Assembly: GCA_002371495.1 (NCBI GenBank)
Contig: DFIX01000007.1
Span: forward strand, 62,001-126,000
DNA: 64,000 bases
Direction: 5' to 3'
Source: Eggerthellaceae bacterium UBA3686
Lineage (GTDB): Bacteria > Actinomycetota > Coriobacteriia > Coriobacteriales > Eggerthellaceae
In this document: positions 1 to 7,828 of the stretch, in pieces
Position numbering within the stretch: the stretch's first letter is position 1
Layout: every line of letters begins with the position of its first letter
The notes under the pieces: model-generated
What the model saw: the letters and a program-made list of their open reading frames with translations, nothing else
Databases searched by the model: none
Told to the model about the DNA's origin: nothing
Program-made: the position numbers and the translations under genes

Positions 1-295
1 CGTCGAGCGCGATCATCGCATCGTCGATTGCGCGCTGGTCATCGGACTCGAAACCGACGAGCTCGTCGGCAATCTCGCCATTCACATGGTCGACAGCGTT
101 CTGGACACCCTTGCCCAGATAACGGTCCTTGTCGCCGTCGCGCAGCTCAACAGCCTCGAAAGCGCCAGTCGAAGCACCCGAAGGCACCATCGCGCGCCCC
201 ATGGCGCCGCTCTCCAGCGTTACCTCAACCTCGACGGTGGGGTTGCCGCGCGAGTCCAGAACCTCGCGGCCGAATACATCGATGATCATGCTCAT
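1..295 (-). CDS. eno: Enolase, N-terminal part (runs off the left edge)
   Basis: Enolase converts 2-phosphoglycerate to phosphoenolpyruvate in glycolysis (cytosol). The first 98 residues are present; the rest lies outside the window. The enolase N-terminal signature DSRGNPTVEVEV is at about residues 15-26, followed by the mobile loop VPSGASTG and the ELRDGDKDRYLGKGV segment. The start is the ATG ending at 295, preceded by TAAGGAGG at a 6-7 base spacing; a second in-frame ATG two codons later is less well placed. Nothing odd is seen in the visible part. The 146 bases to the next gene hold no other ORF that I can support. Confidence 0.97.
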   Translation of the reverse strand, partial: MSMIIDVFGREVLDSRGNPTVEVEVTLESGAMGRAMVPSGASTGAFEAVELRDGDKDRYLGKGVQNAVDHVNGEIADELVGFESDDQRAIDDAMIALD

Positions 296-426
296 AGGGC
301 GCCTCCTTAGCGCAACGGAAAACGTGACCAATCGATAATAGCACGCTTGACCATTTCGCGGCAGACTTGCCCGAGAGCGGCCCATTTTAACCGGGTTCGG
401 AACAATGATGCCGTCCCGATGAACGG

Positions 427-507
427 GGGACGGAGGTCTGTTCATTTTCTCGGGGAGCTATTACCATGCCGTCTCGTATGCCCCGAAAACGAACAGACCT
501 CCGTCCC
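427..507. repeat. Family 4 inverted repeat overlapping the 3' end of ecfT
   Basis: The stretch GGGACGGAGGTCTGTTC at 427 onward is repeated as its reverse complement at 481-507 (CCCC-GAAAAC-GAACAGACCTCCGTCCC), giving arms of about 27 bases around a loop of about 25. It resembles REP-type intergenic palindromes that contain ggggacgg. The left arm begins before the ecfT stop codon at 442 and the right arm lies inside the reading frame, so it supplies the last residues of EcfT. A degenerate relative is at 15885-15925. Confidence 0.75.
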
Positions 508-1182
508 TCGCTCATTGGGCAAACGCGTACGGGAAGCTGCGGCCCCGTAGCAACGCGCATCCATGGCTGCGGACAGCTGGTCGGCATGCCGGAACAGCCC
601 CACGAACAATGACGCGAATGCGCTTCCCCATATTTTGAAATCCCGCACAGCCGATCCCGTGGACTCGCCACCACGCGCTATCTGAGCTGCACGTATCCGA
701 CCGAACTCTTGCTGGATAACAGGAATGAAACGCACCGAAAGCGCCAGAGTGAACGCGATATCGTCAACTGGCACGCGAAACCTTCGAAGGGGTGCGATGA
801 AGCTGCGAAACGCATCGAGCAGCTGGGACGACGTAGTGGTCAGGCACACGATGAAGCTGCCGACAACCAAGACGATCATGCGCACGGCTACGAAGAGTCC
901 GGTACTCAGCCCTTCTATACCGGGCGACGACACGACGTTGAAGAGAACCGAAAATCCCGCAAGTAGGTAAATGGGTGCCAAAAAGCGGTTAATCAGGCCA
1001 AGCGGTATGCGGGCGGCAACGACGAACGCGACGGCTGCGAACGCGAACAAACCCAAAGCCCACCACATCTGCACAGCGAAGATACCGATCGAGAACAGCA
1101 AGAGCATCACAATCTTGGCTCGTGCATCGCAGCGATGCACGGAGCTCACGCCTTCCACGTATGTCATACCACCTGAGAACAT
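442..1182 (-). CDS. ecfT: Energy-coupling factor transporter transmembrane protein EcfT
   Basis: EcfT is the membrane scaffold of ECF-type vitamin or metal importers, linking two ATPases to a substrate-binding S protein. The 246-residue protein has several hydrophobic segments and the two coupling helices marked by AQIARGG (about residue 167) and AMDARCYG (about residue 208), which contact the ATPases in this family. No ecfA or S-component gene is next to it, so its ATPases must be elsewhere. The last ~25 residues (from RLPNERG on) are encoded by an inverted repeat, so the natural tail appears replaced. The start at 1182 is chosen because a TATACT -10 box lies 8 bases upstream (leaderless); ATG 1167 is the alternative. 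Confidence 0.85.
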   Translation of the reverse strand: MFSGGMTYVEGVSSVHRCDARAKIVMLLLFSIGIFAVQMWWALGLFAFAAVAFVVAARIPLGLINRFLAPIYLLAGFSVLFNVVSSPGIEGLSTGLFVAVRMIVLVVGSFIVCLTTTSSQLLDAFRSFIAPLRRFRVPVDDIAFTLALSVRFIPVIQQEFGRIRAAQIARGGESTGSAVRDFKIWGSAFASLFVGLFRHADQLSAAMDARCYGAAASRTRLPNERGTEVCSFSGHTRRHGNSSPRK

Positions 1183-1190
1183 ACTTTGCC

Positions 1191-1196
1191 AGTATA
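1191..1196 (-). promoter_or_regulatory. -10 box of ecfT, leaderless arrangement
   Basis: On the minus strand TATACT is followed by 8 bases and then the ATG of ecfT at 1182, so transcription would begin at or next to the start codon. No convincing -35 is seen. Confidence 0.5.
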
Positions 1197-1248
1197 GTTG
1201 CTCGGCGCAACTTTCTTACAGGGCGGGCCCGCTATTTCGCCGACTTGC

Positions 1249-1254
1249 TATAGT
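1249..1254 (+). promoter_or_regulatory. -10 box of the M6 peptidase gene, leaderless arrangement
   Basis: TATAGT ends 6 bases before the ATG at 1261, and no Shine-Dalgarno sequence precedes that ATG. This supports 1261, rather than the in-frame TTG at 1198, as the start. Confidence 0.5.
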
Positions 1255-1260
1255 ACGTAT

Positions 1261-3555
1261 ATGGCTCAAACCTCGCAAAAGACCGTCATTCGCCTCGTGG
1301 CCGCACTTGCGCTGGCGCTTGCGTGCATCTGCGCCGATACGCAGCCCGCTTCGGCAGTTGAATCGCAAGACACCCCGCTGCTTATGATCGTAGTCGGCTT
1401 CGGGGGAGGCAGCGACGGCCAGCCAGTGCCATACAACGAGAGTTACGACTGGAGCGCAGCGCTGTTTGGCGGCGACTCCCTTAATTCGTTCTATTCCGAC
1501 ATGTCCGGTGGCGCTTTCACGTTTGCGCCAGCCCTAGAAACATGTTCTGCCGACAGCCGAAACGTTAACAACAGGGCCGATGCTGCGAACGACGGCATCG
1601 TGCACGTAAGCATCGATGAGGCATACAGACCCTGGGGGCTGGTCAACGAAGACACCGCGGTTGCAGATGATTTCGCGAAAATCGTACAGGCAGCGTTCGA
1701 CGCGGCGGAAACGTACGTTGATTTCGACTCCTACGATAGCAACCACGACCGCACGATAACGCCAAACGAGCTTGCCATCATCATTTGCATCCCCGGCTAT
1801 GACGCCTCTGCGCTCGAAAACCAAGACCGCACGGACATTCCCGTAATGTGGCCGCATTCGGGAAAGATATCCCGCGACCAAGAAATCCCGGCAGATTACG
1901 AAGGCTTCGTAATCGATTCGTACATCGCCATAACCGAAAACCTCTGGTACGAGACCGAAGACCTCAGCAGCGCCGAGCAAGAACCCATGGGCATCGTGTA
2001 CCACGAACTCGGCCATTACCTCGGATTGCCGGACCTGTACCCGCTCGATATAGACCCACAAGCAGGAGCCTGGAAAGATTACGAAGTCGGAGACCTGAGC
2101 CTCATGAACTCAGGAGGGTGGGCGCAAGCGCGCGACAGCGAAGGCGACATGCGCTCGGCGCCGACGGCATTTGACGGATGGAGCCGCTACATGTTGGGTT
2201 GGAAACTTCCCCAAATTGTTACCGAATCAGGCGATTACGTCGTATCGAGCCAGCAATCTGCAACAGGCTACCGCTCTCTGCTGATTCCCACAGCTGACCC
2301 TGACCAGTATTTCCTTTTAGAAAACCGCGAACCCGAAGCCCACGATGTAGCTTTTCGCACGAGCTTCGAAAACAACGAAGTGCAGGGCGGCATCGTAATC
2401 TGGCACATCGACAAGGCAATGTTTCGCGAATACGGCGAGCAAAACGAATTGAACAACACCGAGCATCGGCCAGGCGTCATGCCCGTGTACTTCGAAGCCG
2501 ATGGTGCAGGCCAATATTCCACCGACTGGAGAATCACCGTACCGGACAAGATGCAGCCCTTCTTCTGCTCCAAATCGATTGAAAGCAACCTCGCGAGCGA
2601 ATCGGGATCCGTGGAGCTTCCGCTGTACAGCACCGACCCATCCCGCGATCGCCCAGAAAACAGAGGGCCATCGGGAGTAACGCTGACGTTTCCCGATGAC
2701 GCCGCGCGAAACATGACCGTCCACGTCGAACTAGGCACCGAAATAGCGGGATCAAGCAGCAAGGCGTATCCGCTCGACCAGAAGGAGGCCGAAAACCTCA
2801 GGCTCTCGGAAGCGGATTTGGGCCGTATTGCCTGCGTTGCCCTACTTGAGGAAACTGACGCCGATATCGCCCTGGTCGACGCTGCAAGCCTGAGCGGTGG
2901 ACTTTCGTCTGGAAGCATTTCGTTCAACGAAGCTTGTTCTGTTTTGCCTGACGATTCTGTTATCCAGGTTTTCGACGTTACAGGAACGAGGCTTCGCGCG
3001 CTCATCGAACGCTCGCTCGATATTAACCACGCATGCCACGAGGCCCTGAAAGCCGGTGCGACACTTCCGCAAATTGCCGACGAAGCGCTTTGTATAGGCG
3101 GGATGGATCTTACCGTCGATTGGGAAGCGCCTTCGGGAAGCCGCTTGCAAAGTGCGCAGCTGCACGGCGAAAGCCTCAAAAACACGGCAACATACCGCAT
3201 TGCGACCACGCTCAACGTCGCAGCGGACCACGGCTTGCTCGACGCCTGGGGGCGCAACACGCTCGTGCTGTACGGGTCGCCCGCAAGCGCCCTGATCTCG
3301 CTGGTCCAGCACGACGATTGGGAGTCCACGGTCCAAAAGCGCATAGGAACGCACACTTACCTCGAGCCCCAAGAGCACAAGCAATCAGATTCCACCACGA
3401 GCGAAGCGCCTGCCCACGAGCAATCGCATGCGGAAGCCTCTGAATCATCGAACAACCCTAGCGCACAGCTGCTTGTATCAATTGCCGCGATCTGCGTCGC
3501 GGGCTTCGTCGTTACCCTTGCCGCCCTCGTGGTGTTGGGCCGTAAACGTAGGTGA
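1261..3555 (+). CDS. Surface-anchored M6-like metallopeptidase with a 5'-nucleotidase C-terminal-type domain
   Basis: A 764-residue secreted protein. Residues 1-32 form a Sec signal peptide (KTVIRLVAALALALACICA). The M6 (immune inhibitor A-like) peptidase domain covers about residues 38-330: an EF-hand-like loop DSNHDRTITPNE near 160, the segment VMWPHSG, and the zinc site HELGHYLGLPD near 248-258 with a downstream Met region (LSLMNSGGW). Residues about 510-675 match the 5'-nucleotidase C-terminal fold: ADIALVDAASLSGGLSSGSI, then VIQVFDVTGTRLRALIE, and the block IGGMDLTVDW...GSRLQ...TYRIAT. Residues 735-760 are one membrane helix followed by RKRR, so the protein is cell-anchored with its enzyme part outside. 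The nucleotidase metal-binding N-domain is absent, so nucleotide hydrolysis is not implied. The domain pairing is unusual. Substrate unknown. Confidence 0.88.
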   Translation: MAQTSQKTVIRLVAALALALACICADTQPASAVESQDTPLLMIVVGFGGGSDGQPVPYNESYDWSAALFGGDSLNSFYSDMSGGAFTFAPALETCSADSRNVNNRADAANDGIVHVSIDEAYRPWGLVNEDTAVADDFAKIVQAAFDAAETYVDFDSYDSNHDRTITPNELAIIICIPGYDASALENQDRTDIPVMWPHSGKISRDQEIPADYEGFVIDSYIAITENLWYETEDLSSAEQEPMGIVYHELGHYLGLPDLYPLDIDPQAGAWKDYEVGDLSLMNSGGWAQARDSEGDMRSAPTAFDGWSRYMLGWKLPQIVTESGDYVVSSQQSATGYRSLLIPTADPDQYFLLENREPEAHDVAFRTSFENNEVQGGIVIWHIDKAMFREYGEQNELNNTEHRPGVMPVYFEADGAGQYSTDWRITVPDKMQPFFCSKSIESNLASESGSVELPLYSTDPSRDRPENRGPSGVTLTFPDDAARNMTVHVELGTEIAGSSSKAYPLDQKEAENLRLSEADLGRIACVALLEETDADIALVDAASLSGGLSSGSISFNEACSVLPDDSVIQVFDVTGTRLRALIERSLDINHACHEALKAGATLPQIADEALCIGGMDLTVDWEAPSGSRLQSAQLHGESLKNTATYRIATTLNVAADHGLLDAWGRNTLVLYGSPASALISLVQHDDWESTVQKRIGTHTYLEPQEHKQSDSTTSEAPAHEQSHAEASESSNNPSAQLLVSIAAICVAGFVVTLAALVVLGRKRR

Positions 3556-3648
3556 TTCAAGCTGGCGCGCCCAGCGGAACATCAATTCGCCTACCAAAGA
3601 GCAGCCAAGCCCACGATTCGATGCTCTGGGGCACGGCGTCTTCAAATA

Positions 3649-3681
3649 AAGGAGGGCTGCCAAAGTGTGGCAGCCCTCCTT
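3649..3681 (-). terminator. Terminator of the ribosomal/rpoA operon
   Basis: AAGGAGGGCTGCC pairs with GGCAGCCCTCCTT (13 bp, 7-base loop). On the minus strand it is followed by TTTATTT, fitting an intrinsic terminator after rplQ. It also separates rplQ from the convergent M6 peptidase gene. Confidence 0.85.
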
Positions 3682-3706
3682 ACGCAAACTTTGTCTGAAG
3701 CAGCGG

Positions 3707-4300
3707 TTATTCGGCCTTCTCAGCCTCGGCCTCGGCCTCCTCGGCAACCTCTTCGGTTTCTTCGGCGGCTTCCTCGACGACCTCGGCAGCTTCCTCGGCC
3801 TCTTCGGCGGCTTCCTCGGCCTCTTCGGCGGCTTCCTCGGCCTCGACGTCGATGATTTCCTCGACAGCCTCTTCGGCCTTGGCCTCGACCTTCTCGGCCT
3901 TCTTGAGCTCGGCAACCTTCTTGGCCTTCTTCTTCACCGGCTCGGTGCACAGCTCGATGATGACCATGGGGGCGCCGTCGCCCTTGCGGGGACCGAGCTT
4001 CATGATGCGGGTGTAACCGCCGTTACGGTCGGCGAACAGACCCTGCTCGACCTTCTCGAAAACCTCGCGGACGAGCTCCTTGTCGCCGCCCAGGCGAGCG
4101 ATGGCCAGACGACGGGAATGCAGGTCGCCCTTCTTGGCCCAGGTGATGATGCGATCGACTTCGGGGCGAATCTCCTTCGCGCGAGACTCGATCGTCTTAA
4201 TACGGTCGTTGTAGAGCAGCGCGGCCGTCAACGAGCGCTTCATCGCCTTGGTGTGCGAAGCGTCGGTGCCGAGCTTGCGACCCTTGTAATTGTGTCTCAT
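3707..4300 (-). CDS. rplQ: 50S ribosomal protein L17 (bL17) with long acidic tail
   Basis: bL17 is a large-subunit protein near the exit tunnel. Residues 1-120 are the ordinary domain (MRHNYKGRKLGTD, HTKAMKRSLTAALL). Most bL17 proteins end near here; this one goes on for about 75 residues made almost only of Glu, Ala and Val (197 residues total). The tail is partly coded by 21-base tandem units at 3789-3846. The start is the ATG at 4300, with AGGAGA overlapping the rpoA stop codon. It is the last gene of the infA-rplQ operon and is followed by a strong terminator. Confidence 0.96.
   Translation of the reverse strand: MRHNYKGRKLGTDASHTKAMKRSLTAALLYNDRIKTIESRAKEIRPEVDRIITWAKKGDLHSRRLAIARLGGDKELVREVFEKVEQGLFADRNGGYTRIMKLGPRKGDGAPMVIIELCTEPVKKKAKKVAELKKAEKVEAKAEEAVEEIIDVEAEEAAEEAEEAAEEAEEAAEVVEEAAEETEEVAEEAEAEAEKAE
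3789..3846. repeat. 21-base tandem repeat inside the rplQ tail
   Basis: The unit TTCCTCGGCCTCTTCGGCGG(C) is repeated about 2.5 times in the plus-strand reading and encodes the AEEAEEA pattern of the L17 tail. Such repeats may change length by slippage. Confidence 0.7.
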
Positions 4301-4312
4301 AGTCCTTGTCTC

Positions 4313-5263
4313 CTACAGCTTTAAATTCAAGCCCATCGAGATGAGCTTGTCTTTTACCTCTTCGATGGACTTGGCACCGAAGTTCCTGATGTTGAGCAGG
4401 TCGTTCTCGGAGAATTCGACCAGCTGGCGCACGGAATGGATGCCCGCGCGCTTCAGGCAGTTGTACGAACGAACCGACAGGTCAAGATCCTCGATCTGCT
4501 TGTCGAGCTCGGCGTTGGTCTCTTGGCCCTCGGGGGCGAAAATCGAGATGACCTCGACTTCCTCCTCGCCCTCGACCTCAGCCAGCGCCATGAAGGCACC
4601 CATGTACTGATTGATGATATTCACAGCTGCCAGCACCGCGTCGGTCGGCGAAATGGAACCGTCGGTTTCGACCTCGAGCACCAGCTTGTCGTAGTCAGTG
4701 CGCTGGCCAACACGCGTGTTGGTGACGTTCATCGTGCAGCGACGCACCGGCGAGAACAGCGAGTCGACATGGATAATGCCGATCGGATCCTCGGTGCGCT
4801 TGTTGCGGTCGGCGTCGACGTAGCCGCGCCCAACGCCGATGCGAATCGACATCTCGAGCTGGCCGCCGTCGGCAACCGTCGCAATAACATGTTCCGGGTT
4901 GATGAGCGTGAACTCAGTCGGAACTTGCAGGTCCGCGCCGGTGACCACGCACGGGCCCTCGGCGGAAACGTGAGCAACTGCTTCCTCGATATCGCCGTTC
5001 AGAGCCTGGAACACCAAGCCCTTAACGTTCAAGACGATGTCGGTAATATCCTCGATTACGCCCTCGGCCGTGGTGAACTCGTGCTGTACGCCCTCGATCT
5101 GAATGGCGGTCGCCTTCGCGCCGTCAAGGGACGAGAGCAATACGCGACGCAGCGAGTTGCCCAGCGTGTTTCCGTAGCCACGCTCGAGCGGTTCCACGAT
5201 GAAACGCGCGACGGTGTCGTTCACTTCTTCCGTTGTAACTGTCGGCCTCATGAACTCTGTCAT
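4313..5263 (-). CDS. rpoA: DNA-directed RNA polymerase subunit alpha
   Basis: RpoA dimerises to nucleate RNA polymerase assembly; its C-terminal domain touches upstream promoter DNA and activators. The 316 residues show the N-terminal assembly domain (GYGNTLGNSLRRVLLSSLDG near residues 34-53), an acidic linker (EVEGEEEVEVIS) and the alpha-CTD (LSVRSYNCLKRAGIHSVRQL...NFGAKSIEEVKDKL, about 245-312). AAGGAGG precedes the start. It sits between rpsD and rplQ in the standard order. Length and motifs are normal. Confidence 0.98.
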   Translation of the reverse strand: MTEFMRPTVTTEEVNDTVARFIVEPLERGYGNTLGNSLRRVLLSSLDGAKATAIQIEGVQHEFTTAEGVIEDITDIVLNVKGLVFQALNGDIEEAVAHVSAEGPCVVTGADLQVPTEFTLINPEHVIATVADGGQLEMSIRIGVGRGYVDADRNKRTEDPIGIIHVDSLFSPVRRCTMNVTNTRVGQRTDYDKLVLEVETDGSISPTDAVLAAVNIINQYMGAFMALAEVEGEEEVEVISIFAPEGQETNAELDKQIEDLDLSVRSYNCLKRAGIHSVRQLVEFSENDLLNIRNFGAKSIEEVKDKLISMGLNLKL

Positions 5264-5294
5264 GTGTGATAAGCCTCCTTAACTTCGGGCGCGA

Positions 5295-5888
5295 TTACTT
5301 CGAGTAGAGTTCGACGATCAGCTGCTCGTTAATGTCGAGGTCAATCTGATCGCGAGTGGGAAGCGAGAGCACCGAGCCCTGCAGCTTCTCGATGTCGACT
5401 TCCAGCCAAGCCGGAACCGACACGCGCTCGTTGGAGACAAGGGCGCTCTTGATGACGAGCAGCTCCTTGGCCTTGGGAGCAACGGCGACAAGGTCGCCGG
5501 GACGCACGCGGTACGACGGGATGTCGACGCGGCGACCGTTGACGGTGATATGACCATGGGTGACCGTCTGGCGCGCTTCCTTGCGCGTGCGGGCAAAGCC
5601 CAGACGGAACACGACATTGTCGAGACGCGACTCGAGGATTGACATCAGGTTCTCGCCCGTAACGCCTTCCTGAGCAAGCGCGTGCTTGAAGTAACGGCGG
5701 AACTGCTTCTCGAGCACGCCGTAGATGAACTTGGCCTTCTGCTTCTCGCGCAGCTGCATGCCGTATTCGCTTTCCTTGCGACGGCGTGCCGGCTGACGCT
5801 TCGATTCCTTAGTGGTATAGCCCAGCACCACCGGGTCGATGCCCAGCTGGCGGCAGCGCTTCAGAACCGGAGTCCTGTCAATTGCCAT
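5295..5888 (-). CDS. rpsD: 30S ribosomal protein S4 (uS4)
   Basis: uS4 is a primary 16S rRNA-binding protein that starts small-subunit assembly. The 197-residue protein has the S4 RNA-binding region (LESRLDNVVFRLGFARTRKEARQ...GHITVNGRRVDIPSYRVRPGD). Only one N-terminal cysteine (KRCRQLG) is present, so the four-cysteine zinc site seen in some S4 proteins is missing; this is the zinc-free form. It lies 31 bp before rpoA and 24 bp after rpsK, in the usual order. Confidence 0.98.
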   Translation of the reverse strand: MAIDRTPVLKRCRQLGIDPVVLGYTTKESKRQPARRRKESEYGMQLREKQKAKFIYGVLEKQFRRYFKHALAQEGVTGENLMSILESRLDNVVFRLGFARTRKEARQTVTHGHITVNGRRVDIPSYRVRPGDLVAVAPKAKELLVIKSALVSNERVSVPAWLEVDIEKLQGSVLSLPTRDQIDLDINEQLIVELYSK

Positions 5889-5912
5889 AATCTAAATCCT
5901 CCTAAATGCGAG

Positions 5913-6311
5913 CTAGACGCGACGACGCTTGCGCGGACGGCAACCGTTGTGCGGAATGGGCGTGCAATCCTGGATGCTGGAAACCTCGAGGCCAGCAGCC
6001 TGCAGGGAGCGGACGGCGGTCTCGCGGCCAGAGCCGGGACCCTTCACGTACACGGCAACCTTGTGCAGGCCATGCTCCATTGCCGTCTTGGCAGCGGCCT
6101 CGGCGGCCATCTGCGCGGCGAACGGCGTGGATTTGCGGGAGCCCTTGAAGCCGACCGTGCCGGCGGACTGCCAAGAGATGACGTTGCCCTGGGGGTCGGT
6201 GATAGAAACGATGGTGTTGTTGAACGTAGACTTGATATGAGCAGCGCCAACGGCGATGTTCTTACGCTCAGAGCGCTTCACGCGCGTGGTGACTTTTTTC
6301 TTCTGTGCCAT
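5913..6311 (-). CDS. rpsK: 30S ribosomal protein S11 (uS11)
   Basis: uS11 lies on the platform of the small subunit near the mRNA exit. The 132 residues contain the family blocks NIAVGAAHIKSTFNNTIVSI, TPFAAQMAAEAAAK, VKGPGSGRETAVRSL and the ending PHNGCRPRKRRRV. The gene follows rpsM by 11 bp and precedes rpsD. Confidence 0.98.
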   Translation of the reverse strand: MAQKKKVTTRVKRSERKNIAVGAAHIKSTFNNTIVSITDPQGNVISWQSAGTVGFKGSRKSTPFAAQMAAEAAAKTAMEHGLHKVAVYVKGPGSGRETAVRSLQAAGLEVSSIQDCTPIPHNGCRPRKRRRV

Positions 6312-6322
6312 ATGTGACTACC

Positions 6323-6691
6323 TTACTTCTTCTTGCCGCCGATTTGCTTACGGGGACCCTTGCGCGTGCGAGCGTTGGTATGCGTACGCTGGCCGCGGAC
6401 GGGCAGGCCACGACGATGGCGCAGGCCGCGATAGCAGCCAATCTCCATCAGGCGCTTGACGTTTTGGGAAACCTCGCGATGCAGGTCGCCCTCGACGGTG
6501 AGGTTATTCTGGATGTAGTCACGCAGCTTGGCGAGCTCACCCTCGGTCAGATCGTCGGTGCGGGTATCGGGGTTGATGCCGGTTTCCGCGAGGATCTTCT
6601 TCGAAGTGGTGAGGCCGATGCCGTAGATATAGGTCAAGCCGATCTCGATGCGCTTGTTACGCGGGAGGTCGACACCAACAAGACGAGCCAT
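6323..6691 (-). CDS. rpsM: 30S ribosomal protein S13 (uS13)
   Basis: uS13 sits at the head of the 30S subunit and contacts 23S rRNA and the P-site tRNA. The 122 residues start MARLVGVDLPRNKRIEIGL and include the helix-two-turn-helix region and the C-terminal GLPVRGQRTHTNARTRKG signature. It follows rpmJ after 18 bp in the standard order. Confidence 0.98.
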   Translation of the reverse strand: MARLVGVDLPRNKRIEIGLTYIYGIGLTTSKKILAETGINPDTRTDDLTEGELAKLRDYIQNNLTVEGDLHREVSQNVKRLMEIGCYRGLRHRRGLPVRGQRTHTNARTRKGPRKQIGGKKK

Positions 6692-6709
6692 ATACCTTTA
6701 TCCCTTCCT

Positions 6710-6823
6710 TTAACCTTGACGCTGCTTATGGCGCGGGTTCTCGCAGATTACGAAAACCTTGCCATGGCGACGAATGATCTTGCATTTGTCGCACATCTTC
6801 TTGACCGAAGGACGTACCTTCAT
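6710..6823 (-). CDS. rpmJ: 50S ribosomal protein L36 (bL36), zinc form
   Basis: A 37-residue gene. The translation begins MKVRPSVKKMCDKCK and ends NPRHKQRQG, which is bL36. The C-x2-C...C...H pattern (CDKC, VICENPRH) of the zinc-binding form is complete. AAAGGAAG lies upstream of the ATG. It falls between infA and rpsM as in most bacteria. A possible hairpin (6966-7000) separates it from infA. Confidence 0.96.
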   Translation of the reverse strand: MKVRPSVKKMCDKCKIIRRHGKVFVICENPRHKQRQG

Positions 6824-6965
6824 AATTGCTTCCTTTCGGTTTTCCTACACGTTACTCGTATCTATCACGGCCAGCCGCTGCCGATGATTTTCATGCCGGA
6901 CGAAATGGCGCAGACGGAAGCCCCACCTCGCTTTGCCCGCCCGACCGCGGACCCGGGTTAAACAT

Positions 6966-7000
6966 AAGTTGCAAGGCTCACCCGAACGACCTTGCAACTT
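6966..7000 (-). terminator. Hairpin between infA and rpmJ, possible terminator or attenuator
   Basis: AAGTTGCAAGG pairs with CCTTGCAACTT (11 bp, 13-base loop) just after the infA stop. The T-rich tail on the minus strand is weak (ATGTTTAA), so it could reduce read-through rather than stop it; rpmJ and the genes beyond still need transcription. Confidence 0.5.
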
Positions 7001-7011
7001 GCTGCCGCTCG

Positions 7012-7230
7012 CTATTTGAAGCGGTAGGTGATGCGACCGCGGTTCAGGTCGTAGACCGATAGTTCGACCGTAACCTTGTCGCCCGGGAGGATCTTGATGT
7101 AATGCATGCGCATCTTTCCCGATATGTGGGCCAAAATCTTGTGCCCGTTCTCGAGCTCTACCCTAAACATTGCGTTGGGCAATGCCTCCAGCACGGTACC
7201 CTCGAGTTCGATTACATCTTGTTTAGCCAA
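7012..7230 (-). CDS. infA: Translation initiation factor IF-1
   Basis: IF-1 binds the ribosomal A site during initiation. The 72 residues MAKQDVIELEGTVLEALPNA...HISGKMRMHYIKILPGDKVTVELSVYDLNRGRITYRFK are the S1-like OB fold in full. The start is taken as the TTG at 7230, because AGGAG lies 5 bases upstream and the product then begins MAKQD; the in-frame GTG at 7233 would put AGGAG only 2 bases away. Unlike many actinobacteria, no adk or map lies directly upstream; infA has its own promoter. Confidence 0.96.
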   Translation of the reverse strand: MAKQDVIELEGTVLEALPNAMFRVELENGHKILAHISGKMRMHYIKILPGDKVTVELSVYDLNRGRITYRFK

Positions 7231-7273
7231 CACAGCTCCTTCGCCTAAAATTGCCAGTAAGCAGCAACGATAG

Positions 7274-7303
7274 ATACTACCGCAGAAGAAGGCCTGGTTT
7301 CAA
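7274..7303 (-). promoter_or_regulatory. Promoter of the infA-rplQ operon
   Basis: On the minus strand TTGAAA (complement of 7298-7303) and TAGTAT (complement of 7274-7279) are 18 bp apart. Transcription would start near 7267, about 37 bases before the infA TTG. Confidence 0.65.
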
Positions 7304-7570
7304 GAAGATTTTAAGAGCGCACAAAGCCTTCAAACCGTCCCCTGTGAGCATTCTCACGACGGCTCGTCGGTGCCTGCATGTCAGGCGTGCGACTCGAAGA
7401 TCGCGCCGTCCTCGGCTGCGGGTTGGGTTCCGCGATTGCCGGGACTGCCAGGTATTGTTCGCGCCTTTGGGGCGCCGCCGCCTTGTCGGCAAAAAGGCAT
7501 GGTAGCAGAAACTCGCACACGTGGCAAATCGCACAGAATCTGAAACGATCAATCGTATTCCATCCCCATC

Positions 7571-7712
7571 GCGGTCCCGCGGGCTGGGCATGGGTTACGC
7601 TCGACGCGTCGTCGTCGCGAACTAACTTTTCCGCCAAAAACGGGCGGAAAAGTGGATTTCGCTCCTCCTTTGGCTTGACCTCGCTCCACCCATGCCCAGC
7701 CCGCGGGACCGC
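7571..7712. repeat. Nested palindrome: 24-bp perfect outer arms around an inner 11-bp hairpin
   Basis: GCGGTCCCGCGGGCTGGGCA (start of the arm 7571-7594) reappears as its exact reverse complement at 7689-7712, 94 bp away. Inside, ACTTTTCCGCC (7625-7635) pairs with GGCGGAAAAGT (7643-7653). The plan (long outer arms, structured core) is like families 1 and 2, but the core sequence is different; no second copy is seen in the window. Confidence 0.75.
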
Positions 7713-7828
7713 TGCGTTACCTTGACTGAAAGGCTGATGCCAGATGCCCCTATTTCATTGGAGGCGTAAACCAACTGCTCGCCCCTAAGACCACAGGAAC
7801 AGCAAGACGGACACCGGCGCTTCACGGA

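Noticed and set aside
4436..5269. Long plus-strand ORF opposite rpoA (277 codons)
   Set aside because: It is a shadow of the high-GC rpoA gene, with no start signal and no family match.
7277..7825. Several overlapping ORFs of 60-115 codons before infA
   Set aside because: They have Arg/Pro-rich, frame-shadow-like composition, no ribosome-binding site, and run through palindromic repeats.
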